Shown here: in pieces, positions 8,636 through 16,459 of the stretch
Layout: each line of letters begins with the position of its first letter
Numbering within the stretch: position 1 is the stretch's first letter
Origin: a virus
Length of the DNA stretch: 50,115 bases
IMG/VR virus record: IMGVR_UViG_3300020420_000914
Span: 1 to 50,115 of that record
Reading direction: 5' to 3' (one strand)
Made by a program: the position numbers and the translations under genes
Notes under the pieces: generated by a model
What the model was told of the DNA's origin: nothing
The model's database searches: none
The model's input: only the letters and a program-made list of their open reading frames with translations

Positions 8636-9225
8636 CCACCAACTTGTTGCTGTAATTGTTCGCATATTAAGTTTATTTGTACAACCACTGCATGAGCATA
8701 AGCAACCGCGTGTGCTTTCTTAAAATAATAAGAACCGTCACTTGGTTTTGTCCATACTTCTTTCATTATATCTGGCCATGACTTCCCTATAAGATGCCTC
8801 TTTGCTGGTCTTATCATTGCCAGTACTGCCGCTAGTTGTTCTATATTCTTTGGTTTTGTTTTCTGTAGAACTGAACTGTGTTCTCCTACGTGAAACAAGT
8901 TGTTGCTGAATTCTGGCTCTGTGAGTAAATCCCATAATGGCTCCTTTTTTAATAGTTGGGTTAAATGTTCTTCATTTTTAATATCTTTGTATAATGATAC
9001 ATTTAAGATATCTACCTTGATATAACCTCTGTCTTCTGCTTCTTCATAATCAACTGATGATAGATTGTCAATTGGATTCATTGGTATGTCTGTAAAATAT
9101 ACACCAGTATTGTGCTTTTTAAAACTGTCATTATCTTTCATACTGGCTCTGTTGTGCTTAAACAAACTTAGAAGTTTGTCTCTATCACCAGTGTCTATAT
9201 CTATATCAGTCTTTGCTTTGATCAT
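8632..9225 (-). CDS. Stand-alone DnaE-like (Pol III alpha) fragment protein
   Basis: This 197-residue protein is widely conserved in T4-type marine phages. Its segments align by eye with bacterial DNA polymerase III alpha. EDRGYIKVDILNVSLYKDI resembles the G-x-K-x-D-x-L palm segment. NLFHVGEHSSVLQKTKP followed by IEQLAAVLAMIRPAKR resembles the DnaE stretch G-x-FQLES...LKP...DLVALLALYRPGP. YYFKKAHAVAYAHAVV resembles FNKSHSVAYA. The intervening domains of a roughly 1100-residue enzyme are absent, so polymerase activity is unlikely. Its role, perhaps DNA binding or interference with the host polymerase, is speculation. Its ATG overlaps the upstream coiled-coil gene. Confidence 0.7.
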   Translation of the reverse strand: MIKAKTDIDIDTGDRDKLLSLFKHNRASMKDNDSFKKHNTGVYFTDIPMNPIDNLSSVDYEEAEDRGYIKVDILNVSLYKDIKNEEHLTQLLKKEPLWDLLTEPEFSNNLFHVGEHSSVLQKTKPKNIEQLAAVLAMIRPAKRHLIGKSWPDIMKEVWTKPSDGSYYFKKAHAVAYAHAVVVQINLICEQLQQQVGG

Positions 9226-9532
9226 TTTTAAATTCTTCAGTTATATAATCACTAAACTTTTTATCTTTGATGCTTTGATCATTTCTAAATTCTTCAAATT
9301 GATTTTTCAAAGCACCTAAATACATTTCTAGTTGTTTTACTCTAGCATTTAAATTGCTGTATTCATCTACTAAACCTTGAACAGTATCTATGTTTTTAAT
9401 AAACATTTCTTTTTCAGTTAACTGAGATACTACTTTTAATTGTTCCCATTGTTTTTTTAATGATTCATTGTCTGATTGTGACAGTGTCATTCCGGCAACA
9501 ACATCATTTAACATCTCTTGAATTTTTTTCAT
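9206..9532 (-). CDS. Small coiled-coil protein, 108 aa
   Basis: The protein is almost entirely helical, with heptad-like leucines across residues 24-85 (LKKQWEQLKVV, LVDEYSNLNARVKQLEMYLGAL), which predicts a coiled coil. The C-terminus is lysine/aspartate-rich. It overlaps the upstream C2HC gene by 4 nt and the downstream DnaE-like gene by 20 nt, so the three are translated together. Function is unknown. Confidence 0.7.
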   Translation of the reverse strand: MKKIQEMLNDVVAGMTLSQSDNESLKKQWEQLKVVSQLTEKEMFIKNIDTVQGLVDEYSNLNARVKQLEMYLGALKNQFEEFRNDQSIKDKKFSDYITEEFKNDQSKD

Positions 9533-10206
9533 ATGTTTGCTTTCTTCATAATTTCATGAACAAAATCTACATCACTTGGACTTTGATTAAACCTTTTTGA
9601 CCAACTAGTTGGACATATATAATCTTCAACCATAAGTGTTTCTTGTGGTGTTAATGATTCAAGAAAAAATAATCCTGTTTTACTATTGTAAAGTACCCAC
9701 GGTGATATCTGACCAGATCTTATCATATGTATACCTCTTGGTTTTGATATTTTTTCAAAAAACACATTCCAAGGCATATGATTTTCTTCTCCCCAATTTT
9801 TCATTGAAAGAACTGTTCTTTCTACAGCTCTTTCTACTGATTCTCTTACTGCAAATTCAGTGATATACTGTTCGTAAACAATATCACTTGACCAGCGATC
9901 TATCTTTACTCGACCTTTTAATAGCCATTCAATGTAATTTTCAATTGAAGCAACATAAACATCACCAATATAATTTGCAAATTTAACAAATGCAGTATAA
10001 TACTTGCTAATCATAAAATCATCATATGTTCTTTCAGTTTTCATTGTTGTAGAAGTTATTCTCCAAAAATGCTGATAACATCGGAAAGCCAATTGTACAT
10101 TTTTATCTTTTCTGTTGTTCCATCTTCTTTTAGGTTCACATAAATGAGTTATTAGTGTTTTTTCTGACCCAAAAGATTTTTTACAAAACTTACACTCATA
10201 ACTCAT
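9529..10206 (-). CDS. Conserved phage protein with N-terminal zinc finger
   Basis: The N-terminus has a single zinc-finger pattern Cys5-x2-Cys8-x12-His21-x-Cys23 followed by EPKRRWNNR. The remainder is helical, with YYTAFVKFANYI and YIEWLLKGRVKIDRW segments typical of a conserved protein of T4-type marine phages located near uvsW. No enzymatic motif is visible. A nucleic-acid-binding role is suggested by the zinc finger and the replication/recombination neighbourhood but is not shown. Confidence 0.75.
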   Translation of the reverse strand: MSYECKFCKKSFGSEKTLITHLCEPKRRWNNRKDKNVQLAFRCYQHFWRITSTTMKTERTYDDFMISKYYTAFVKFANYIGDVYVASIENYIEWLLKGRVKIDRWSSDIVYEQYITEFAVRESVERAVERTVLSMKNWGEENHMPWNVFFEKISKPRGIHMIRSGQISPWVLYNSKTGLFFLESLTPQETLMVEDYICPTSWSKRFNQSPSDVDFVHEIMKKANI

Positions 10207-10209
10207 ATG

Positions 10210-10677
10210 TTACACCAATAATTTAATTTCATGATCAGTAAGCCCAGCGGACTTGGCTAATTGCTTTACTTCTTTCTTTGATAATAAATTTTTTAATAAT
10301 TCTTTTTCATCTTGTTTATAGTTTGGATAGATAGTATCTAAAAAATCCATTATTTTTGTTTTTTTACCTTTACCTTTTGGCGCCTTAATCCAAGGATGAA
10401 ACATTTTTTTACCAACACCACACAATGCTAATAGCTTCCAAAACAGTTTACTATCTCCTTCGTGTTTTTGCAACAAAGAAAAATCCTTATTACAAAACTC
10501 ATTTACGTTTTCAATATACTCTTCTTGTAAACTTCTAATTCCTTTTACACTGGAAGTAAACCTCATTGATACAAATGGTGAAAAGGATTTCTTTTCTTCA
10601 TCTGATAGTTTTTCATACCATTCCATATTACCTATATCAATATTGTATAACATAGAATTAAGATTGACTTTTGACAT
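10210..10677 (-). CDS. Conserved phage protein, possible clamp-loader gp62 relative
   Basis: This 155-residue protein carries FSPFVSMRFTSS (about 32-43) and FHPWIKAPKGKGKKTKI, resembling a short family conserved in marine T4-like phages. The layout (short, an SPF-x2-x-R motif, then K-rich W segment and acidic helical C-terminus) is reminiscent of the small clamp-loader subunit gp62, but the similarity I can see is weak. It overlaps the upstream 166-residue gene at the stop/start junction. Confidence 0.55.
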   Translation of the reverse strand: MSKVNLNSMLYNIDIGNMEWYEKLSDEEKKSFSPFVSMRFTSSVKGIRSLQEEYIENVNEFCNKDFSLLQKHEGDSKLFWKLLALCGVGKKMFHPWIKAPKGKGKKTKIMDFLDTIYPNYKQDEKELLKNLLSKKEVKQLAKSAGLTDHEIKLLV

Positions 10678-11177
10678 TAGAAAAAATCTCCTATTAATAG
10701 TTCGTCTGGAATTTGATTAATATCTTTTGCAAAATAAACACAAGGCGGTTTTGGACCATCATTTACTGGTACTGCTAATATGTGACCATGTTTTAATTTT
10801 GGCAAATACCATTTTACATCTTGAAATACATTTACAACTTTTGGTTCTGCTGATTTAATCATGTACTCTGCTAATGGATTAGATGTAAGAACTTCAAAGC
10901 CTCTGTCATTTAAACTTGTTAACGGAACCATTTCGCAAACACCTAAATCTTTTTCAATGATCATAACACTCCAATCAATTGGCATTTGTACTGTGTATTC
11001 TCCTACTTCCAACACCATACTTGGTGCATTAAATGATTCTAAAAAAATTAATGGAATAAAGAAAAAATCAATATTCTTTTTGTTTGTGGTATCAAGTACG
11101 CAATATTGTAAATCATCTACAAGTTCAGGAACTTTGTTTAAATTGTAGCTGATGTTATTTGTTGTTAAAATTTTCAT
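10677..11177 (-). CDS. Conserved hypothetical protein downstream of uvsW
   Basis: The protein is beta-rich, with TVQMPIDWSVMIIEKDLG, PLTSLNDRGFEVL and DVKWYLPKLKHGHILAVPV. These segments resemble a conserved marine T4-phage protein that follows uvsW in cyanophages. The start overlaps the uvsW stop by 4 nt, so it is coupled to that helicase. No catalytic motif is seen and the function is unknown. Confidence 0.75.
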   Translation of the reverse strand: MKILTTNNISYNLNKVPELVDDLQYCVLDTTNKKNIDFFFIPLIFLESFNAPSMVLEVGEYTVQMPIDWSVMIIEKDLGVCEMVPLTSLNDRGFEVLTSNPLAEYMIKSAEPKVVNVFQDVKWYLPKLKHGHILAVPVNDGPKPPCVYFAKDINQIPDELLIGDFF

Positions 11178-12625
11178 ATGTTTACCTTGTTTATAGTATA
11201 CGGATAATTTGCCTCTTTGTAAAACTTTTTTCTTGCCGTTAAGTGTCTTTTTGAAAATTTACATGCAGAAGTTATATCCCAGATCTGTACATGATCTTTA
11301 TCTTGTGCCTTTCTAATGCCTCTACCAATGCTCTGTATTACCCTTACGAAGCTTTTTCCGGGTTCTACAAGCACCAAATTAAATATTCTTGGTATATTGA
11401 TACCCACAGCCGCAATACCGTAGGTTGCAACTAATACTTTGTGTTGTTCTGTTGCAATTTCTCCATATTCTTCTTCTCTGTCTTCGTTTTTTGTCTTGCC
11501 TTGTATAAAAACTGAGCCTGGTATAAGTTCTTGTAACATTTCTCCAGATTTGATACGGTCAATAAGTACCAGAGTATTACCTCCAGATCTTACATCATCA
11601 ATTAAATTACTTAAAAACTTTAATCTTTCTGAATTGGTTGTAAGATATGACACTTCTTCTTGATAAGTTCTAAATGAATTTATATCTTGCGTTTGTATTA
11701 TATTAACATGACAGTTTGCTAATACTCCCTTATCTTGCAACTCACTTGCTGAAAGTTGATTAATGACTGTACCTAACGAACATATTAAACTCATTTTTTC
11801 ATATTCTTCTTTTGGTACTGTTCCAGTTAATCCCCATCGTATTGGTATATTAGCAAATGGTCCTGTTAATAAAGATTTAAGTACATCAGCTTTTGCCATA
11901 TGCACCTCATCAACCATTATGCAATTAACATCTTTAATAAATTCTTCAATTGGAAACTCTGCTTGATCTTTTTTTGTATTCTTGTTTAAAATATTAAGAC
12001 TTTGCCAAGTGCAAATAGTGTGAGTGTGTCCTAGCTCTTTTCTTTCACCAAAATAAACACCAACATCTAAACCAACATTTTTATAATCTTCTTCTGTTTG
12101 TGTAACAAGACTTTTATTAGGAACAATAACTATTGTTCTACCAAACTGTTCACACATTTTTGAAAGTGCCGCAGTAATAATTGTTTTACCGGCTCCTGTT
12201 GCAATTTCTTGTAAACTTTGAGGGTTTGCAATAAAATCATTTATAACTTGAACTTGATAATCTCTTAACTTTATAGGTTGTCCTTCATGTGTATGTCCTT
12301 TTGGCCAAACTATGTGAGAAAAATATTCATCAGTTACTTGTTCAAAATTGAAATCAAAATGTTGTCTTTCATCTTCTATAGTTATTTTATATCCGTTATT
12401 TTCAATAATTGGCAAAATTTGATCAAGTAAATTAAGATAAGTTCTTCCACCAATATCACAAAATCTTATATTACCATCCCATCTTCCTAACTTATATGAA
12501 GGTAGGTGATAAGCATAAGGTACAAAATATTTTAATTTGTCAGAAATTTTGCGTCTAGTTGAAACATCTAAGCCTTCAAACTTAACATTAACTTCATCTT
12601 TAATTTTTAATATTGCACTAGCCAT
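11174..12625 (-). CDS. uvsW: UvsW-type RNA-DNA/DNA helicase
   Basis: This 483-residue superfamily 2 helicase (T4 UvsW is about 500) unwinds R-loops and branch-migrates recombination intermediates, helping the switch from origin- to recombination-dependent replication. Walker A is ATGAGKT (142-148), DEVH is at 239-242, the motif III-like RWGLTGT follows, and motif VI is QSIGRGIRK near the C-terminus. The N-terminal domain (1-110) is the usual substrate-binding part. The first six codons overlap the 3' end of the muramidase gene. It lies close to uvsY, uvsX and gp32, its functional partners. Confidence 0.95.
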   Translation of the reverse strand: MASAILKIKDEVNVKFEGLDVSTRRKISDKLKYFVPYAYHLPSYKLGRWDGNIRFCDIGGRTYLNLLDQILPIIENNGYKITIEDERQHFDFNFEQVTDEYFSHIVWPKGHTHEGQPIKLRDYQVQVINDFIANPQSLQEIATGAGKTIITAALSKMCEQFGRTIVIVPNKSLVTQTEEDYKNVGLDVGVYFGERKELGHTHTICTWQSLNILNKNTKKDQAEFPIEEFIKDVNCIMVDEVHMAKADVLKSLLTGPFANIPIRWGLTGTVPKEEYEKMSLICSLGTVINQLSASELQDKGVLANCHVNIIQTQDINSFRTYQEEVSYLTTNSERLKFLSNLIDDVRSGGNTLVLIDRIKSGEMLQELIPGSVFIQGKTKNEDREEEYGEIATEQHKVLVATYGIAAVGINIPRIFNLVLVEPGKSFVRVIQSIGRGIRKAQDKDHVQIWDITSACKFSKRHLTARKKFYKEANYPYTINKVNI

Positions 12626-13227
12626 GGATATTCTTTTCTAATTTGTATAATTGATTTTTTTAATCTAATCACATATTCTTCGCCAAGCTCACTAAACATT
12701 GATAAAAAATTTACTAATACTAACGAGTCAATTGATTGATTATTTCTTATCATAATTTGTCTACTATTTCTAAAACTTGTATATGCATTGTGGTTGTTAA
12801 TTAGTTCATAATAAAAATCAACTGACCCACATTGTTTATCAAACTTAATAATACCCCATGGTGAGTTTGGTACTTTTAATGGTTTAATTTGTTCTCTATC
12901 TTTATCCCAAGTTCTTATACCAAATAAATTATTGGCTTCACGAGCAAATCTTGAATTGCCCCATGATGATTCATGACCTGCTTGTGCTATAATTAAATCT
13001 TTTGGAATAAAAGTTTGTAAATTTTTTGATAATGGATTTTTGTCAATGCAATTTGATACAAATTTAACAAAGTCATCTTTAATAATACTACCAAACTCAA
13101 CTTCTACTTCTGGTTCTGGTTTTTTAACAACTGTAGGAACATGTTCTTCTGTTACAGTTTGTGTATTAAAACTAGGAAAGAAGGCTAGTAGCAGAGATAT
13201 TATTGTAATATAAATCCAATTTTTCAT
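12607..13227 (-). CDS. Secreted muramidase/glucosaminidase, Bax family
   Basis: This roughly 206-residue protein has an N-terminal hydrophobic segment after MKNW (YITIISLLLAFFPSF) that serves as a signal peptide or signal anchor. The catalytic region follows: LIIAQAGHESSWGNSRFA, with the Glu of HESSWG as likely acid, then NNLFGIRTW. This matches the Bax/GH73-like glucosaminidase family, which cuts peptidoglycan glycan strands. A signal-anchored lytic enzyme fits the endolysin role. ATG 13227 is preferred over 13233; either start lies within the 3' end of the upstream membrane gene, an unusually long overlap of about 56 nt. Confidence 0.85.
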   Translation of the reverse strand: MKNWIYITIISLLLAFFPSFNTQTVTEEHVPTVVKKPEPEVEVEFGSIIKDDFVKFVSNCIDKNPLSKNLQTFIPKDLIIAQAGHESSWGNSRFAREANNLFGIRTWDKDREQIKPLKVPNSPWGIIKFDKQCGSVDFYYELINNHNAYTSFRNSRQIMIRNNQSIDSLVLVNFLSMFSELGEEYVIRLKKSIIQIRKEYPWLVQY

Positions 13228-13405
13228 TATCATAATATAAAATCATTTCATTCATAAAGTCTAGTTCTTGTTCAATCCAATCTAATCTTTCATTATATTT
13301 TTCAAGTTGATAATGCAAATGTATCTGTAAGGACAAAATAACTCCTAATACAACACCAAAAATAAACATAATAAAAGCAGTCAAATTAAATTCTTTAAAT
13401 TTCAT
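13172..13405 (-). CDS. Small membrane protein with coiled coil, candidate inner-membrane spanin
   Basis: This 77-residue protein has a short basic N-terminus (MKFKEF), one membrane segment at about residues 9-27 (TAFIMFIFGVVLGVILSL), then an acidic helical stretch (LEKYNERLDWIEQELDFMNEM) likely to form a coiled coil in the periplasm. That topology matches i-spanins. Its location directly upstream of, and overlapping, the muramidase supports a lysis role. The ATG at 13405 has AAAGGA about 7 nt upstream, overlapping the uvsY stop, and is preferred to an upstream in-frame start. Spanin function is inference. Confidence 0.65.
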   Translation of the reverse strand: MKFKEFNLTAFIMFIFGVVLGVILSLQIHLHYQLEKYNERLDWIEQELDFMNEMILYYDNEKLDLYYNNISATSLLS

Positions 13406-13409
13406 TTTG

Positions 13410-13880
13410 CTATCCTTTCGCAAATAATTCAGCATCGTCAAGACCAGCTACTCTTAATTTCACAATGTTATTAATTTGAAACTGTTTACTATCAAGTGCT
13501 TTCATTAGACCAAGAAATTTGTTTCTTAATAGAGCAAACTCATTTACTAATTGAGCCATACTGATCACGTCATCTTCTCCGTCAATATATTTTTCAACAT
13601 CTCTACTGGTTAATGCTCTTTGATAATTTTCAAGATATTGTTTGTATTTTAAACTTCTAGTTTTACGTAATTGTATATTAAGAAACTCTAATATTGATTC
13701 AATTTCCTGTAATTGATTAAAACGATGTTCTACTATTCCAGGTATTTTAGATGAATTAAGTTCAATGTTTCCTTTCATTCCACATTCAATTCTTGCTTCT
13801 TCTAATTGCTGTTCATAGTAATCAATACAGTCGGGTAATTTTGATAAATCAGCAGATACTACTCTGTACCATTTTATCAT
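13410..13880 (-). CDS. uvsY: UvsY recombination mediator
   Basis: UvsY loads the UvsX recombinase on gp32-coated single-stranded DNA. This 156-residue protein (T4: 137) has the compact helical, charged character of the family, with LRKTRSLKYKQYLENYQRALTSRDVEKYIDGEDDV in the middle (broken by me only for length: residues about 91-125) and a C-terminal helix around LGLMKALDSKQFQINNI. It lies two genes downstream of uvsX, as in cyanophages. The ATG overlaps the stop of the 86-residue gene by one base (TAATG). The identification rests on these segments plus context. Confidence 0.85.
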   Translation of the reverse strand: MIKWYRVVSADLSKLPDCIDYYEQQLEEARIECGMKGNIELNSSKIPGIVEHRFNQLQEIESILEFLNIQLRKTRSLKYKQYLENYQRALTSRDVEKYIDGEDDVISMAQLVNEFALLRNKFLGLMKALDSKQFQINNIVKLRVAGLDDAELFAKG

Positions 13881-14140
13881 TACCAGTCCTCACTGTCATC
13901 ATTATCGTACCAAGACTCTTCATCGTTATTATCATTTGATTCTTGATAGTACTCTTCAAATGCTTCTTCAAGATGTTCATCGTTCTCTTTTAATTCATTG
14001 ATACTTTGATCATCAATACCGTAGTCATCAAGTAAAGCTACAAATGAGTTTGCGGCATCACTTTTATCTTTAGCAGGGACAAAATTACTTAATTTATTCC
14101 AAAATTCAATTAGCATTCCAATCTCTGAACTAGTTATCAT
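13880..14140 (-). CDS. Small acidic protein between uvsX and uvsY
   Basis: This 86-residue protein has a helical N-terminus with FVPAKDKSDAANSFVALLDDYGIDD and a strongly acidic Asp/Glu/Asn tail ending in DSEDW. A similar small gene lies between uvsX and uvsY in marine T4-like phages. It overlaps uvsX by 4 nt. The acidic tail might mimic DNA or bind recombination proteins, but no function is known. Confidence 0.75.
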   Translation of the reverse strand: MITSSEIGMLIEFWNKLSNFVPAKDKSDAANSFVALLDDYGIDDQSINELKENDEHLEEAFEEYYQESNDNNDEESWYDNDDSEDW

Positions 14141-15198
14141 ACAACAGTTTCCTCTTCAACCGCAGTAGGTTGCGGTGCATTATTGAATTCAGACATTATC
14201 ATATCCATTAATTCACCGGTCCATTGCTTACGATAGTGTTTATGTTCTTTTCCATCTTTATCAATATATTTTAATCGATTTCCTTCTTTTACAAGAAGAC
14301 CTTTTTTCTCAAATAAATCAACAAGACCTGAATATGGATCCATACCTTTTTCATATGGAATTTTTACTTGAACACTTTCAAAAGGTTTATTAAATCTTGT
14401 TTTCATAACCTTAATTGCGGCTCTAATTCCTGTTACATCAGATATTTTATTTCCATCTTCATCTTCTTTTAATTTTAACTTTTTCATAGCAATAACAACT
14501 GAACTTGCATATACAAATCCTTGTCCACCACTAATTTTATCATCTGGATCAAACATATCCTGAGATGCATAAGTATGGTTAGTTGCTATTAGTCCTACAT
14601 TGTAAGCACCAAACATATTAACACAATTCCTAATAAGTGCTGTCAGCGATTTAGCTTTTCTACCAAGATCACCTTTCATATCACCCTTTTCAAATTGGTC
14701 TCTATCAGTTGGCGTTAACAACATACCTAAACTATCAATTACAAAAAGTATTTTTGGTCTTTCAGACTCTTCTTTACTTTCGTATTCTTTAGCATAGTTT
14801 GAAACAAATTCACTAATAATTTTTGCTACATCATCTACCATAGCAACATTAATTCTTAATAACTTATCTGCTGATGTATCTACACCTAGTGCTTGTAGCC
14901 AATCTTCATGAAGTGCATTTTCAGAATCTAATGCTACACAAAAGATTCCTTGTTGTTGTGCATTTCTAATTAAATTACCAGATGCAATCAAACTTTTACC
15001 TGATCCTGATTCACCTGCTAACATTGTTACTCTTCCAAGTGGAATACCTTTATTAAAATCTCCACTAATAAGATAATTTAGACAATAGTTTCCAGTTGAT
15101 ACCCAAGTGTTTGGATCTGATTCAAAACCAACACTAATACCTTGAATATTTTTTGTTAGACTTGTTCTAAATTTACTTACGTCAAACGGTCTTACCAT
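14137..15198 (-). CDS. uvsX: UvsX recombinase (RecA family)
   Basis: UvsX performs strand exchange in recombination-dependent replication and repair. In this 353-residue protein the Walker A motif GESGSGKS is at 62-69, a Walker B-type stretch ILFVIDSLGMLL lies around 150, and NHTYASQDMFDP precedes GGQGFVYASS, the L2-like region. Length is close to the 391 of T4. It follows gp32 across a 61-bp gap holding a strong hairpin and has an AAGGAG site before its ATG. Confidence 0.95.
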   Translation of the reverse strand: MVRPFDVSKFRTSLTKNIQGISVGFESDPNTWVSTGNYCLNYLISGDFNKGIPLGRVTMLAGESGSGKSLIASGNLIRNAQQQGIFCVALDSENALHEDWLQALGVDTSADKLLRINVAMVDDVAKIISEFVSNYAKEYESKEESERPKILFVIDSLGMLLTPTDRDQFEKGDMKGDLGRKAKSLTALIRNCVNMFGAYNVGLIATNHTYASQDMFDPDDKISGGQGFVYASSVVIAMKKLKLKEDEDGNKISDVTGIRAAIKVMKTRFNKPFESVQVKIPYEKGMDPYSGLVDLFEKKGLLVKEGNRLKYIDKDGKEHKHYRKQWTGELMDMIMSEFNNAPQPTAVEEETVV

Positions 15199-15216
15199 TG
15201 TAAACTCCTTTTGTCA

Positions 15217-15248
15217 AATAGTAGTGCATAGATTCATGCACTACTATT
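15217..15248 (-). terminator. Strong hairpin between gp32 and uvsX
   Basis: A perfect 13-bp stem, AATAGTAGTGCAT (15217-15229) with ATGCACTACTATT (15236-15248), closes a 6-nt loop in the gap between the gp32 stop and the uvsX ribosome binding site. There is no strong U-run on the minus strand, so it may be a weak terminator, attenuator or mRNA-processing/stability element that sets gp32 above uvsX. Confidence 0.5.
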
Positions 15249-15259
15249 AGTTTTAACAT

Positions 15260-16321
15260 TTATTTGTTGGATTGTCTAGCTCTAATCATTGCCAGAATAT
15301 CATCAGCTGAACCACTATTACTAGTTGCCGGAGCGGCTTGAGTAGTTTGTGCTACTACTGGCTCTGGTGTTGCTGGTGCTGACTCAACTGCGACAGTAGG
15401 TTGTGCTACTGCTGGTTGTTGAGGTTGCGGTGCAACAGTTGGTTCTGGTGTAGGTGCTACTGTTGAAGCAACAGTACTTGCTACATTTGATGCTGTCGAT
15501 TTCTGTGCTGATCCACTTGATGCTCCTGCACCACTAAAACCTGTTGGTTTATAGTATTGTGCAAAACGATCTGGATCATAAAGCTCTCCATCAACTGATG
15601 CTTTAAAGAGTTCTTGCATGATAGCAACTTCATCAGATGAAGGTTTCTTCGGCATATAGTCGCCAAGATTATGTAATCCAAACTTGTCAATAGCACTTCT
15701 CTCAGTTTCTGAAAGACTTCTTGCCTTGAATGACCATGTTGATGTTGAGTAATCAGCATAACCACCTTTTTGAGTTTTGGTTAATTTGAAATCTCTACCA
15801 TTTTCATTGTCAGTTGGAAGATCTTCCATATCTGGATTCATCAATGCTGACCTAATAATATTGAATATTGACGGATTAATTACAAAACGTCTAATTGGAT
15901 TTTCTGGAACTGTATCTTCGTCCAGAGTAGAGTTTACAACAAAACCTTGGAAAATGTATGAACGTTTCTTCCAATATTTTCTACCCATATCTTCTAAACT
16001 TGGATCTTTAAACCAAGTTCTTACTTCAGATAAGATAGGACATGGTTCATTAAACATTTCCATACAAGGAATTTGAACCAATGTTGGTTTTGTATCTTGA
16101 GCACCTTTAATACCAGGAAATGGTAATTTAATCATTGCTCTTTCTTGCCAGAAGAAAGTGTTATTTGAATCACCATCTGGTAAGAATCTAAGTGTTGAAG
16201 TTGTTCCTTCTGCGATATTCCAGAAAGGAAAGATTGCATTGTCTGATGCAAGACCTGAGCTGTTTGAAGTTTTCTTTTCTTGTTCTGCCAGCTTGGCCCT
16301 AATTTCTGCTAATGTTGCCAT
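15260..16321 (-). CDS. 32: Single-stranded DNA-binding protein (T4 gp32)
   Basis: gp32 coats single-stranded DNA in replication and recombination. This 353-residue protein (T4: 301) starts with the basic helix MATLAEIRAKLAEQEKK typical of marine gp32. It continues with the OB-fold region (WNIAEGTTSTLRFLPDG) and the zinc-loop region around VQIPCMEMFNEPCPI. Residues about 265-335 are a low-complexity Ala/Pro/Thr/Val/Gln linker, and the tail ends ADDILAMIRARQSNK instead of a strongly acidic end. AGGAGG lies 8 nt before the ATG inside a repeat array in the leader, which suggests autoregulation. Confidence 0.93.
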   Translation of the reverse strand: MATLAEIRAKLAEQEKKTSNSSGLASDNAIFPFWNIAEGTTSTLRFLPDGDSNNTFFWQERAMIKLPFPGIKGAQDTKPTLVQIPCMEMFNEPCPILSEVRTWFKDPSLEDMGRKYWKKRSYIFQGFVVNSTLDEDTVPENPIRRFVINPSIFNIIRSALMNPDMEDLPTDNENGRDFKLTKTQKGGYADYSTSTWSFKARSLSETERSAIDKFGLHNLGDYMPKKPSSDEVAIMQELFKASVDGELYDPDRFAQYYKPTGFSGAGASSGSAQKSTASNVASTVASTVAPTPEPTVAPQPQQPAVAQPTVAVESAPATPEPVVAQTTQAAPATSNSGSADDILAMIRARQSNK

Positions 16322-16328
16322 AATGTGT

Positions 16329-16398
16329 GCCTCCTATGTTGCCTATGTTTGCCTGTATTAGCCTATAATTAAATAATGTTTTACTTAACATTATCTAC
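16329..16398 (-). promoter_or_regulatory. gp32 mRNA leader: 5' hairpin plus four 10-nt repeats
   Basis: The minus-strand leader has a hairpin (TAATGTT at 16387-16393 pairing with AACATTA at 16374-16380) near the predicted 5' end. Four roughly 10-nt repeats follow: TATAGGCT, ATACAGGCA, ACATAGGCA and ACATAGGAGGCA (16329-16368). The last repeat contains the Shine-Dalgarno site of gp32. T4 gene 32 is autoregulated by gp32 nucleating on a 5' pseudoknot and spreading over repeats to the ribosome site; this layout is analogous, but control here is inferred. Confidence 0.55.
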
Positions 16399-16403
16399 TA
16401 GTA

Positions 16404-16411
16404 TATTTATA
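16404..16411 (-). promoter_or_regulatory. 32: T4-type late promoter box upstream of gp32
   Basis: A perfect TATAAATA on the minus strand; +1 is expected near 16398, giving a gp32 leader of about 77 nt. Unlike most boxes in this window it stands well away from the start codon, leaving space for the leader hairpin and repeats. Confidence 0.6.
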
Positions 16412-16437
16412 CTTGACGGAAAAGTCAAGTCTTTTTT
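16411..16437 (+). terminator. Rho-independent terminator on the plus strand
   Basis: ACTTGAC (16411-16417) pairs with GTCAAGT (16424-16430) around a GGAAAA loop, followed by CTTTTTT. This is a textbook terminator in the plus direction, although all nearby genes are on the minus strand. It could stop antisense transcripts from entering the B12 cassette. In minus orientation the same hairpin lies between the 46-residue gene and the gp32 promoter but lacks a U-run. Confidence 0.6.
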
Positions 16438-16459
16438 ACCCAATTTTTTAAAAAACTGG

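Noticed and set aside
10210-10677. Firm assignment as clamp-loader subunit gp62
   Set aside because: Only a loose motif similarity is visible; gp44 and gp45 are not in the window to support it. Kept as a tentative note.
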